A DNA stretch of 64,000 nt from Alphaproteobacteria bacterium (lineage in GTDB: Bacteria; Myxococcota_A; UBA796; GCA-2862545), in contig JACKEQ010000018.1 of NCBI GenBank assembly GCA_020632885.1, positions 1-64,000 on the forward strand. The letters run 5' to 3'. The translations under genes and the position numbers were made by a program. Under the pieces are notes generated by a model. It saw only the letters and a program-made list of their open reading frames with translations. It was not told where the DNA came from and did no database searches. Positions 25,957-36,501 of the stretch are shown here, one piece after another (position 1 is the first letter of the stretch; every line of letters begins with the position of its first letter).

Positions 25957-28276
25957 CGCTCCAGGCGTGCAGGTGGAGCCAGGGCGCCTCCGCCGTCTGC
26001 ACGACGAGCCCCGCGTCCGTCGGCCAGGCCCGCCAGGCGGGCGTGCGGTAGACCTCACCACCCTGCGCGTCGACGACGACGGCCTCCTTGCCGTCGCACG
26101 CCACCACGCCGCCCTGCCAGGCGCGCAGATCGAACGGTGCGCAGTCCACCTCGCGCAGCACCTCGCCCTTCTCGCCCAGGAGCTGCAGCGGGAGCTCGTG
26201 GGCCGCGAGCCAGATCCCGGCCTCCGTCCACGCCACGGCCTTGGTCTGCTTGCTCGTCCCGAGCATCTTCGGCTTTCCACCGGAGACGCTCAGGATCCGC
26301 AGGCGCGTCTGCCACCCGACGACCGCGTAGCGCTCGCCGTCCGGGGCGAAGGCTCCCGCGTGGAACACGAGGTTGCCCACCTTGTGCGCGGTGACGACGG
26401 ACCCGTCGGCAGCCAGGATCTCCACGCCATGGCCCGCGAGCATCAGCCCCGGCGGGCCGAAGCGGAGGAAGCGGGGGTAGCCGGCGTGCTGGAACCGGTC
26501 GCGCCAGGTGGTGCTCCCGCCCCCGTTCCACGCGAGCTCCCCGGGACCTCCTGCGGTCAGGACCCCGACGGAGCCGGCCTCGATGGCCTCCAGGACCTCG
26601 GCGGTGGCGGGGTCGACGCGGAGGATGTCGTTGTCCTGCGCCACGAACGTGCCGTCGGCCCCGACAGCGACCAGCGTGGGCTTGCGGAGCGCCGGGAGGG
26701 GCCGGGTGAGCTCCAGCACGCCGTCCCGGGCGTAGGCCACCTGCATCCCGACCAGGCTCGCGTGCCGGAGCCGGGTGGACCGGTCGAGGAGCGCCTGTGC
26801 CTGCTCGGGCCAGCCGGACGGCGCGTCGCCGGTGACCGTGAGCTCGGTGAGGGCGCCGTCGGGGAGGGCCTCCAGCGCCGCCGGGAGCCGTGAGCGGCCG
26901 TACTCGAGGTCGGGGTCGCTGCGCAGCTGGGTGGGGCCGTGGAGCTCGAGGTGGGTCATCCGCCCGTCCGTCCCGCGGCGTAGCGTGGCCCGCGCGCACG
27001 AGGCGGTCTCGAGGCCGGGGAGCTCGGCGAGCACGGGCCAGAGGGTCGTGAGGCGGTCCACACCGCCGCGCGGGATCCGGAGGGTGCGGAGATGCGGGAG
27101 CCAGACGGCCTGGGAGAGCCAGGTCAGGTCGTCGCCGAACACGCTCAGCACCTGGAGCGCCGGGAGCGGGTGGGCCGCGAGGGCCTCCGCGGCCAGGCGG
27201 GCGGTGACGCGCACCTCGAGCCGACGGAGCGCCGGCCAGGGCCGTCCCGGCACCATCGTGGCCAGGAGGGGTCCGAACGAGCCCAGCCCGCGCAGGGTGG
27301 GGGCCACGTGGTCGAACAGGGGACCCAGGACGTCGACCTTGTCGCCGTCCACCTGGATCTCCGAGAACGCCCGCCAGAGCGGGTGGGTCGCGATTCGGGT
27401 CAGGTCGCGGGGGTGGCGGACCTCCACCTCGCCGGCGTCGGGGAACCCGAGCCGCCAGCGTGTCACCCGCACGAAGGGCGCGATGTCGCCCAGCCAGGTG
27501 GTGCCGTGCTCCGCGATCAGGGCGTCCTGCCGCTCCCGATCGACCCCACGGAGCTGGAGCGCCATGAGCTCGCCGCGGGGATCCTGGGCCTCGAGCAGGG
27601 CGTCGAGGAGCACGAGTCGGGGTGCGTCCTCGTGGGGGTCGGCGAGCACGCGAGCGATGAGGTCGTCGACGGTGTCGGGAGCGGCCGGCTCGTCCTCCAG
27701 GCTCGCCAGGAGCTCGGCCAGCGTGGACCGATCGTCCACCCGGGGCACCGTGGGCCAGTGGCGGTCGATGGCCTCCTGGACCTTCGCCCAGCGCTTGAAC
27801 ATCCACTCCTTCTGGGCGGGCCGCACGTCCCAGTCGGTGTCGAGGGTGGCGACGAGGCCCACGAACCGCGGGTCGCGGAACGCCAGGCGCCCGACGGCGT
27901 CGAAGATCGTGGCGAGGTTGCCGCGAGCGCCGTTGCTGGTGAACGGGACGGCGCGCAGCAGGCCCTCGATCGCGACACCGATGCGGGGATCCACGGGTCG
28001 GGCCACCAGCGTCTCCACGCGCTGGAGGAGCTGGGCGCTCGTGGCGGCGGGTAGCAGGGCGCCGCACAACACCCCGACGTCCACGCTGCCGGTCGCGCGC
28101 TTCTCGGCGCCCCACGGGTCGTCCGGGGCATCGGCGGGGATCGTCGCGCCGAGGGCGGCGCAGAGGCGCGCCAGATCGGGGTCGGGGACGGCGTGCCAGA
28201 CGGAGATGGCGGCGCGCAGGGCGTCTTCGGAGCGACCCTCGCGCAGGGCGTCGGCGATGGGGACGAGCTGGGACAT
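25940..28276 (-). CDS. TIGR02996-domain protein with LRR-like and propeller-like regions
   Basis: 778 residues from an ATG with GGAGG five bases upstream. Near residue 215 it carries VLADPHEDAPRLVLLDALLE followed by DPRGELMALQL, the TIGR02996 repeat-companion signature common in planctomycetes and myxobacteria. The middle (about 320-500) has leucine-rich ladders (LPALQVLSVFGDDL, LPHLRTLRI). The last 250 residues have repeating strands ending in GxxxxVVGW or ILSVSGG motifs that look like a WD40/PQQ-type propeller. There is no signal peptide, so it is probably a cytoplasmic scaffold or sensor. Function is unknown. Confidence 0.82.
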   Translation of the reverse strand: MSQLVPIADALREGRSEDALRAAISVWHAVPDPDLARLCAALGATIPADAPDDPWGAEKRATGSVDVGVLCGALLPAATSAQLLQRVETLVARPVDPRIGVAIEGLLRAVPFTSNGARGNLATIFDAVGRLAFRDPRFVGLVATLDTDWDVRPAQKEWMFKRWAKVQEAIDRHWPTVPRVDDRSTLAELLASLEDEPAAPDTVDDLIARVLADPHEDAPRLVLLDALLEAQDPRGELMALQLRGVDRERQDALIAEHGTTWLGDIAPFVRVTRWRLGFPDAGEVEVRHPRDLTRIATHPLWRAFSEIQVDGDKVDVLGPLFDHVAPTLRGLGSFGPLLATMVPGRPWPALRRLEVRVTARLAAEALAAHPLPALQVLSVFGDDLTWLSQAVWLPHLRTLRIPRGGVDRLTTLWPVLAELPGLETASCARATLRRGTDGRMTHLELHGPTQLRSDPDLEYGRSRLPAALEALPDGALTELTVTGDAPSGWPEQAQALLDRSTRLRHASLVGMQVAYARDGVLELTRPLPALRKPTLVAVGADGTFVAQDNDILRVDPATAEVLEAIEAGSVGVLTAGGPGELAWNGGGSTTWRDRFQHAGYPRFLRFGPPGLMLAGHGVEILAADGSVVTAHKVGNLVFHAGAFAPDGERYAVVGWQTRLRILSVSGGKPKMLGTSKQTKAVAWTEAGIWLAAHELPLQLLGEKGEVLREVDCAPFDLRAWQGGVVACDGKEAVVVDAQGGEVYRTPAWRAWPTDAGLVVQTAEAPWLHLHAWSVTRGG

Positions 28277-28315
28277 CGGACCTCCACCGGGACGCTACGC
28301 CAGGTAAGGTCGCCC

Positions 28316-28762
28316 GTGGAGGTGACCTTGGAGCTGACGATCGGACCCGTGACCGAGGTGACGGAGCTCACCGGCCACGCGAGGCAGGTGCAGGCCCTGG
28401 TGCGGTTCATGACCGGCGCGGACGGTGCCCCCGGCGTGCTGGTGGACGAATTCGCCGTCCAGCATGCGGAGATCCGGTCGGACGACGGACGCGCCTGGGA
28501 CTTCTACGGCGGCTGGGACAGCGCGCTGGTGTTCGTGGCGGGCACGCTGGAGATCGTGGGGCACGGCATCCAGCACGGCTTCGCGGGCACCGACGGCGAG
28601 CTCTGGGCGGCCCTGGACGCGATGCCGCCCGACGCACTGAAGGCGGCCGGGTTCCGGAGCACGCTCGGGTTCGACCCCGAGGAGGGGGAGGACGACGACG
28701 ACCTGTACGCGATGCTGGCGGAGGAGGGCGACCCCTACGCGGAGCTCGTGAAGGGGCTGTAG
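28316..28762 (+). CDS. Small acidic protein of unknown function
   Basis: 148 residues from GTG. A TTG four codons later (28328) has a stronger GGAGGTGA in front and may be the real start. The sequence has a glycine/aspartate-rich middle (FYGGWDSALVF) and an acidic C-terminal tail (EEGEDDDDLYAMLAEEGD). No domain recognised. It diverges from the TIGR02996 gene with only 39 bases between starts, so the two may share a control region, and it converges with the EEP-lamin-tail gene. Confidence 0.65.
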   Translation: MEVTLELTIGPVTEVTELTGHARQVQALVRFMTGADGAPGVLVDEFAVQHAEIRSDDGRAWDFYGGWDSALVFVAGTLEIVGHGIQHGFAGTDGELWAALDAMPPDALKAAGFRSTLGFDPEEGEDDDDLYAMLAEEGDPYAELVKGL

Positions 28763-28780
28763 CCGGGGGCCGCGACCTGC

Positions 28781-31501
28781 TCAGGGCGTCGGGAGGCCCG
28801 CGCTGTGGGGCTGGGTCGAGATCGACGCGTGCTCCACCCAGGCCGACGCGGGGTCGCCCTCGGGGTCGCGCACCATCGAGGTGTCCGCCGGCGAGGCCGA
28901 CCAGGCGTGGGCGTCCACGAGCGTGCCCGTGCCGTCGTACAGCGACACGGTGTCGGAGCCGTTGTTGAGGCCGAGGCTGCCCGTGCTGGCCGTGGTGGCC
29001 GCGAAGCCCGCGCAGGACGGCACACCGCCGCCGTACACCACGTACCGGCCGCCCGCCGGGACGACGGTGCCGGGGGCGAACGCGTGGCGCAGCCCGGTGG
29101 CGTCCTCGATCGTGTAGCCCGAGAGGTCCTCTGGGCCCGTGCCGGCGTTGTAGAGCTCCACCATCTCGTCCTGGGTGGTGCTCACCGTGCCGTCGCAGTT
29201 GCTGTCGCCGTCGGTGGGGCCGGGGTCTGCGAGGATCTCGTTGAGCACGAGCGCGCCGCCGCCCGGTGCCGGGGCGTTCGCGACCGTGCCGGGGCTCGTG
29301 ACCTCCGGGGAGATCGCGGTGTGGAGGACCCAGACCCCCGCGGCATCCATCTGGGGGTCGCGCGTGAGGGCGGTGTCCTGCCCGCCCTCTGCACCCCAGG
29401 TGACGCTGTCGAGGATCACGCCGCCCGACGTGGCGAGGGTGACGGTGTCGCCGCTGTTCGAGAGGCCGAGGGTGCCCGTGCTCGCGACCTGACCGCCCAC
29501 GGCGCACGACGGGCTGCCGCCGCTGTAGACGACCAGCAGGCCGCCCGGCTGGATGGTGGTGCCGGCCGGGAACATGTGACGGATGGACACGGCGTCCGCG
29601 AGGGTCGCGAAGGAGAGGTCCGCCACACCGGGCCCGAGGTTGGCGATCTCGACGAGCTCGTCCTGGAGCGTGCTCGCCACACCGTCGCAGTTCGTGTCGG
29701 CGGTGGAGGCGGGGTCTGCGAGGACCTCGTGCAGGATGACCACCGCGCTCGAGCCGGTGTCGGTGTCGGCATCCGTGTCGCTGTCGGTGTCTGCGTCCGT
29801 GTCGCTGTCGGTGTCTGCGTCCGTGTCGCTGTCGGTGTCGGCGTCCGTATCGGCATCCGTGTCGCTGTCGGTGTCCGCGTCCGTGTCGGTGTCCGCCTCG
29901 CCGAGCGGGAACGGCGAGCCGTCCGCGAGGGTGCCGGGGCTGAAGTCCGTGGACGCCAGGGTGTCGTGGAGCACCATGAGGCCAGCAGGGTCGAGCTGCG
30001 GGTCGAGCGTGAGGGCGACGTCGTTGCCGCCCTCTCCGCCGAACGTGACGCTCACCAGGGTGTCGAAGGTGTCGGGGTCCACGATCGACACGGTGTCGCC
30101 GCCGTTGGAGAGCCCGAGGGCCCCGGTGGAGGCGGTCTGCGCGAACACCCCGCACGACGGGACGCCGCCGCCGTACACGACGATGCCCTCGCCGGCCGCG
30201 AGCACCGTACCGGCCGGGAAGACATGGCGCACCGTGGCCGCGTCCTCGACCCGGAGGTCCTGGAGGTCGGCGGCGTTCGGACCGAGGTTCACGATCTCCA
30301 CGAACTCGTCGGCGGCCGTGTCGACCACACCGTCGCAGTTCGCGTCACCGGTGGAGGCGTTCGGGTCCGCGTGGATCTCGTTGATCACGAGCTGGAAGGG
30401 CCCGACGTCGGTGTCGGCGTCGCTGTCGGCGTCCGCATCGCTGTCCGCGTCACTGTCGCTGTCGGCGTCCGCGTCCGCGTCCGACTCGCCGCCGCCGTAG
30501 CGCCCGACGTCGTAGTCGGCGAACACCGGCAGGTGGTCCGCCGCGCGCTCGCACGTGTCGGCTGCGAGCGTGTTCCCCGCCTTCTCGAGGCCGCCCGTGC
30601 GGTTCTCGAGGTCGCAGTTGAACACCTCGGCCGCCACGAGCGCGGCTGCGGGCGTGCTCATGAGGTAGTCCAGGCGCCGCCGGGAGACCTCGCGGGTCCA
30701 CCAGCGACCGTCGATCTGCCGGGCCTGCGCGTCGGAGAAGCCGAGATCCTCGAGCGGGACGAAGGGGTGGCCGCGGAGGCCGCTGGACGCCATCCGGCTG
30801 CGGAGGTCGTTGCCCAGGTCGTAGCTGGACGGGAGCCCGAACGGCAGGCTCCGCCAGAGCGAGCGCCCCTCGGGGTCGATGATCTCCGCGTTGAAGTCGC
30901 CGGTGACCACCACGGCGTGCTGGGCGGCGTCGAAGCCCGGGATGCCCCGTACGGCGGCCTGGGCCATGCGCTCGCCGTCCACGGCGCGCCGGAAGAGCTG
31001 CTCGTCGCCCCAGCTCCCGGACTTCAGGTGCACGGGCAGGATGGTGAGCGGGGTGGGCGTGTCGATCGTGACGCGCGGGATGGCGCGGGTGAGGTCCTTC
31101 GCGGACGAGTCTCCCGAGAGCGAGAAGGCGTCGTGGACCGTGGAGGACGTGAACGGGATCCGCGAGAGCACGGCCGCGCGGTCCTCGCCGAACCCGATGT
31201 CCCAGGCCACGATGACGTGCGGGTAGCCGGCGTCGGCGGCGAGCTGGCGCATCCACGACTCGTCCTGGTCGCCCTCGACCTCGAGCAGGGTGACGACATC
31301 CGCGTCGATGCGACCGAGCACGTCGAGGGCGGCCGCGTACTGGTCGCTCCACGGAGCCCCGGCGTCCTCGATGTTCCACGTCGCCACGCGCACGTACGAC
31401 GACTGGCGGAGGGTCTCGGGGAGGGGGTCGCCGACGGGCTCCTGGCCCGCCTCGAACGGGTGGCAGGCGACGGCGAGCAGCAGCAGGAGCGAGCGTGGCA
31501 T
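28781..31501 (-). CDS. Lipoprotein: EEP nuclease/phosphatase domain plus three lamin-tail domains
   Basis: 906 residues with signal MPRSLLLLLAVAC. Residues 45-340 are an endonuclease/exonuclease/phosphatase domain: VRVATWNIEDAG, VVTLLEVEGD (metal Glu), PVHLKSG, VVVTGDFNAE (catalytic Asp-x-Asn) and ADHLPVFADYD (catalytic Asp-His) are all intact. Three lamin-tail domains follow (LVINEIHADP, VILHEVLADP, LVLNEILADP), the first two preceded by Asp-rich DAD/DTD linkers like those of the PPC lipoprotein. Each LTD carries a conserved short Cys-containing segment (ANCDGV, PSC). It probably acts as a surface-tethered extracellular nuclease or phosphodiesterase; DNA, phospholipid or inositol-phosphate substrates cannot be told apart by sequence. 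Confidence 0.93.
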   Translation of the reverse strand: MPRSLLLLLAVACHPFEAGQEPVGDPLPETLRQSSYVRVATWNIEDAGAPWSDQYAAALDVLGRIDADVVTLLEVEGDQDESWMRQLAADAGYPHVIVAWDIGFGEDRAAVLSRIPFTSSTVHDAFSLSGDSSAKDLTRAIPRVTIDTPTPLTILPVHLKSGSWGDEQLFRRAVDGERMAQAAVRGIPGFDAAQHAVVVTGDFNAEIIDPEGRSLWRSLPFGLPSSYDLGNDLRSRMASSGLRGHPFVPLEDLGFSDAQARQIDGRWWTREVSRRRLDYLMSTPAAALVAAEVFNCDLENRTGGLEKAGNTLAADTCERAADHLPVFADYDVGRYGGGESDADADADSDSDADSDADADSDADTDVGPFQLVINEIHADPNASTGDANCDGVVDTAADEFVEIVNLGPNAADLQDLRVEDAATVRHVFPAGTVLAAGEGIVVYGGGVPSCGVFAQTASTGALGLSNGGDTVSIVDPDTFDTLVSVTFGGEGGNDVALTLDPQLDPAGLMVLHDTLASTDFSPGTLADGSPFPLGEADTDTDADTDSDTDADTDADTDSDTDADTDSDTDADTDSDTDADTDTGSSAVVILHEVLADPASTADTNCDGVASTLQDELVEIANLGPGVADLSFATLADAVSIRHMFPAGTTIQPGGLLVVYSGGSPSCAVGGQVASTGTLGLSNSGDTVTLATSGGVILDSVTWGAEGGQDTALTRDPQMDAAGVWVLHTAISPEVTSPGTVANAPAPGGGALVLNEILADPGPTDGDSNCDGTVSTTQDEMVELYNAGTGPEDLSGYTIEDATGLRHAFAPGTVVPAGGRYVVYGGGVPSCAGFAATTASTGSLGLNNGSDTVSLYDGTGTLVDAHAWSASPADTSMVRDPEGDPASAWVEHASISTQPHSAGLPTP
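29757..29899 (-). repeat. Asp-rich linker tract between lamin-tail domains 1 and 2
   Basis: About 140 bases of imperfect repeats coding for alternating Asp with Thr, Ala or Ser. Composition and codon units match the linkers in the PPC lipoprotein. Confidence 0.85.
30408..30488 (-). repeat. Asp-rich linker tract between nuclease and first lamin-tail domain
   Basis: About 80 bases of the same Asp-x repeat; it marks the nuclease/LTD boundary. Confidence 0.8.
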
Positions 31502-31583
31502 CCGGATCTCCGGCGAGGAGCGTATGCCCATCGGACCGGGCCCGCAAAGGGGCCGACCGTTAGTCTGGTCCGCAGGAGGCAGC

Positions 31584-32921
31584 GTGGCGCGTTCGGTTGC
31601 GGTGGTGGGCTCGGGACCGTCGGGTTTCTACGCGGCCGCGGCGGTGCTCAAGCAGGAGCCGGACGCGCGTGTGGACGTGCTCGATCGGCTGCCCACCCCC
31701 TACGGCCTCGTGCGCGGCGGCGTCGCCCCGGACCACCAGAAGGTGAAGACCGTGGTGCGGGCCTTCGGCTGCACCGCGGCGCTCCCGGGCTTCCGGTTCC
31801 TGGGGAACGTGGAGCTCGGACGTCACGTCACCCTCGAGGAGCTCCAGGGCCTGTACGACCAGGTGATCCTGGCGGTGGGCGCGCCCCGTGGCCGCACGCT
31901 CGGGGTGCCTGGCGAGGACCTCCCCGGCGTGCACACGGCCACGGACTTCGTGGGCTGGTACAACGGCCACCCCGACCACCAGGACCTCCGGTTCGACCTC
32001 GATGCCCACGACGTCGTGGTCGTGGGGATGGGCAACGTGGCCATGGACGTCACCCGCATCCTGGCGAGCGCGCCCGGCCGTCTCGACACCACCGACATCA
32101 CCGACCGCGCACTGCAGCGGCTCAGGCACGGCACCCGCCGGCGGATCCACGTGCTGGGCCGTCGTGGGCCCGTCCAGGCCGCCTTCACCCCGAAGGAGGC
32201 CCAGGAGATCGCCGCCCTGGATGGCGTCCAGGTGTGCGCGCGGGCCGTGGAGGCGGCCGTCGACCCCGTGTCGGCCGCGTGGCTCGCGGAGCACGGCGGG
32301 CGGTCGGAGCAGGCGAACGTGGACATGGTGGCCGGCGCGGTGCACGGGGAGCACGGGCGGCGGAGGATGGAGGTCTGGCTGCGGTTCCTCGTGTCGCCGG
32401 TGGCCTTCCTGGGCGAGGGGAGGCTCGAGGCCGTGCGGGTCGAGCGGAACACGCTGGTGGACCGCGGCGACCGCATCGCGTGCCGTCCCACCGGGGTGTT
32501 CGAGGAGATCCCGTGCCAGGCGGCCTTCCTGGCCGTGGGCTACCGGTCCGTCCCGATCCCCGGCGTGCCCTTCGACGCCGACGCGGGCATCGTGCCCAAC
32601 GACGGAGGCGCCGTGCTGGACGGGTCAGCCGGGGTGCCCGACCTGTTCGTGGTGGGGTGGGCGAAGCGCGGTCCGAGCGGGCTCATCGGGCACAACCGCG
32701 CCGACAGCGTGGCCGTCGTGGAGCGGATGCTGGCCACCCCCGTGGTGCGTGCGTCCAGCGGGGTCGACCCCCTGGACGTGCTTGGCGGGCGCACGCGGGT
32801 GGTCACCTGGGCGGACTGGGAGCGCCTCGACGCCCACGAGGTGGCGGCGGGGGAGGCCCGAGGTCGTCCGCGGGTGAAGCTCACCGACGTGGACGCGATG
32901 CTCGGGCTGCTCGAGAAGTGA
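31584..32921 (+). CDS. Ferredoxin/adrenodoxin-type NADP+ reductase
   Basis: 445 residues from a GTG preceded by AGGAGG, five bases away. Two dinucleotide-binding motifs are clear: VVGSGPSGFYAA for FAD at the start, and VVGMGNVAMDV near residue 155 for NADPH. GLVRGGVAPDHQKVK and the C-terminal GWAKRGPSGLIGHNR are hallmarks of the FprA/adrenodoxin-reductase family. It moves electrons between NADPH and a ferredoxin. The partner ferredoxin is not in this window. It is flanked by opposed genes, so it is transcribed alone. Confidence 0.95.
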   Translation: MARSVAVVGSGPSGFYAAAAVLKQEPDARVDVLDRLPTPYGLVRGGVAPDHQKVKTVVRAFGCTAALPGFRFLGNVELGRHVTLEELQGLYDQVILAVGAPRGRTLGVPGEDLPGVHTATDFVGWYNGHPDHQDLRFDLDAHDVVVVGMGNVAMDVTRILASAPGRLDTTDITDRALQRLRHGTRRRIHVLGRRGPVQAAFTPKEAQEIAALDGVQVCARAVEAAVDPVSAAWLAEHGGRSEQANVDMVAGAVHGEHGRRRMEVWLRFLVSPVAFLGEGRLEAVRVERNTLVDRGDRIACRPTGVFEEIPCQAAFLAVGYRSVPIPGVPFDADAGIVPNDGGAVLDGSAGVPDLFVVGWAKRGPSGLIGHNRADSVAVVERMLATPVVRASSGVDPLDVLGGRTRVVTWADWERLDAHEVAAGEARGRPRVKLTDVDAMLGLLEK

Positions 32922-33776
32922 CTAGATCCTGGCCTTGAAGGCCGGTATCTCCACGTCACGGTCGCCCGGGGTGACCTCGCGCATCCGGTCGAGCCGGAAC
33001 ACGCGCTCGTCGCCGCGCAGGTAGCAGAACCCCTGGATCCGCGGCATCTTGAGCTTCCAGATGGCCACCTCGCGGCGGCTGAGCCCGGCCCGCGGGTCCG
33101 TGGCGTTGATGTACTCGATCCACACGGACTTCCTGGCGCGGAAGGCCTCCTTGAGCACGCGCTCCTGGCGGCGGCGCAGGTTGCTGTTGGGGGCCAGGGC
33201 GGCCATGAGGTCGTCGAGCTCCCCCACGGTCAGCCGGCCGTCCGGGTCGAGGATGTCGAGCATGGTGTGGTAGGCCGCGAAGGTCGCCCGCGCGTCGGAG
33301 AGCGCCCGGTGGTGCGTCTGGAGCTCGATGCCGAGCCGGTCGCACACCTCGGACAGGCTGTTGCGCGGGAAGGCGAAGAACCGACGGGACATCTCGAGCG
33401 TGTCGAGGGCCACCGGGAGTCCCAGGTCCACGCCGCACCCGGACATCTCGCGGCGGAGGAAGGCGATGTCGTGGGGCGCGTTGTGGGCGACGAGCACGGC
33501 CTTGTCGAGCACGCCCTGCACGGCGTGCACCACCTCCGGGAACCGCGGCGCGTCCTGGAGCATCTCCGGTGTGATGCCGCTGACCCGGACGGCTCCCGCG
33601 CTCATCTCCACGGGCGGCTTCACGAGGGTCTGGTACTCGATGACGACCTCGGAGCCGTCCGCCCGCACCACGGCGATCTCGACCACCCGGTCGCTGTCGG
33701 CCCGCAGGCCGGTCATCTCGAGGTCCATCACCGCGATGGACACCGAGCGTGCCGGCATGGCGAGCAGGTCGTCCAT
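32922..33776 (-). CDS. DEDDh 3'-5' exonuclease fused to a WYL-type domain
   Basis: 284 residues. Residues 12-175 form a DnaQ-like exonuclease with all four metal residues and the catalytic His: MDLEMTGL, AHNAPHDIAFL and HHRALSDARATF. Residues 205-284 resemble a WYL domain (VWIEYINATD, then RREVAIWKLKMPRIQGFCYL and RVFRLDRMREV), a ligand/nucleic-acid sensing module usually found in transcription regulators. The ATG overlaps the stop of the TPR-like gene by one base, and the stop abuts the end of the reductase gene. Fusion of a nuclease with a WYL domain suggests ligand-gated nucleic acid degradation, for example in repair or defence; that is inference. Confidence 0.88.
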   Translation of the reverse strand: MDDLLAMPARSVSIAVMDLEMTGLRADSDRVVEIAVVRADGSEVVIEYQTLVKPPVEMSAGAVRVSGITPEMLQDAPRFPEVVHAVQGVLDKAVLVAHNAPHDIAFLRREMSGCGVDLGLPVALDTLEMSRRFFAFPRNSLSEVCDRLGIELQTHHRALSDARATFAAYHTMLDILDPDGRLTVGELDDLMAALAPNSNLRRRQERVLKEAFRARKSVWIEYINATDPRAGLSRREVAIWKLKMPRIQGFCYLRGDERVFRLDRMREVTPGDRDVEIPAFKARI

Positions 33777-34540
33777 CAGCGGCGCGGCGCCCTGCTCGCC
33801 CCGATGCGCGGCTGCTGCGGCATCTGGGGCGCTCCCTCCGGCATCGGTCCCTTCCTCCCACGCATGATCATCTGCTTCGCCATGTCCTCCGGGAAGAACT
33901 GGTACCACGTCTGCGGGAAGTGCTTGGTGCTGACCTGCTTCTTGTTGGCGATGGTGCGCTGGAGGTCCAGCAGGGTCTGGTTGCCCGGCATCGCCTTGAG
34001 ACCGTGATCGAGGGCCTGGAGGGCCTCGGTACGCTTGCCGTCGCGGTGCAGGAGGGTGGCCCAGAGCAGGTAGAAGATGGGGTCCTTCGGACCGGCGGCG
34101 TGAGCCTCCTCGAACGCCTTCCAGGCGTCGTCCTTCCGGCCCTTGCGCCAGTGGATGCAGCCGATGCACGCGAGGGCGGTCCAGTTCCGGTAGCGGCCCT
34201 TCTCCAGGCGCGGGAGCGCCTCGTCGAACTTCATCTGGAGGTAGTCGATCATGCCCACCTGGGCGTCCATCTGGCCCTCGAGCAGGAGCTGCCAGCGACC
34301 GTACTGCTGCTTGATGGCCTCGAGCTTCGCCTTCGCCTCGTCCACCTTCCGCTCCTGCATGAGCGGGACGAGGGCGGCCATCTCGGCCTCCACGAGCTGC
34401 CCGATGCGGCGCGCGAGCAGGTAGAGCGTGACGCCGGTGACCAGGAGCCCCGGGACCACCGCCGGGATGGGCCCGAGCCAGAGGCTCGTGAGCAGGAAGA
34501 CCGCGAACCCGGCCACGAACGAGAGGGCGATGTTGTACAC
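33776..34540 (-). CDS. Membrane-anchored TPR-like protein
   Basis: 254 residues from a GTG with GGAGG upstream. Two hydrophobic helices at residues 3-45 (ALSFVAGFAVFLL and VPGLLVTGVTLYLL) anchor it. The rest is helical, with repeats of TPR character (GRYRNWTALACIGCIHWRKG, DAWKAFEEAHAAGPKDPIFY, TEALQALDHGLKAMPGNQ). The C-terminal tail is Pro/Met/Arg-rich. It probably scaffolds a membrane complex. It is translationally coupled to the exonuclease-WYL gene and downstream of the histidine kinase gene on the same strand. Confidence 0.8.
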   Translation of the reverse strand: MYNIALSFVAGFAVFLLTSLWLGPIPAVVPGLLVTGVTLYLLARRIGQLVEAEMAALVPLMQERKVDEAKAKLEAIKQQYGRWQLLLEGQMDAQVGMIDYLQMKFDEALPRLEKGRYRNWTALACIGCIHWRKGRKDDAWKAFEEAHAAGPKDPIFYLLWATLLHRDGKRTEALQALDHGLKAMPGNQTLLDLQRTIANKKQVSTKHFPQTWYQFFPEDMAKQMIMRGRKGPMPEGAPQMPQQPRIGASRAPRR

Positions 34541-34560
34541 GGGACCTCCGAGCGGTCCGT

Positions 34561-36390
<1,830 letters not shown>

Positions 36391-36501
36391 CGGGGGAACG
36401 TAGCAGGTGAAGGCGCTCGACAGGATGTGGTATGGTCGAGTCGCGCGATTCCTCCGCGCCGCTCCCGGCCGTCTGCCGGTCCTTCTGTGTTGGAGTCACC
36501 C

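Noticed and set aside
28805..32938. Long + strand frame spanning the EEP-lamin-tail gene and the reductase
   Set aside because: Val/Arg-rich shadow. Both underlying genes have clear domains in other frames.
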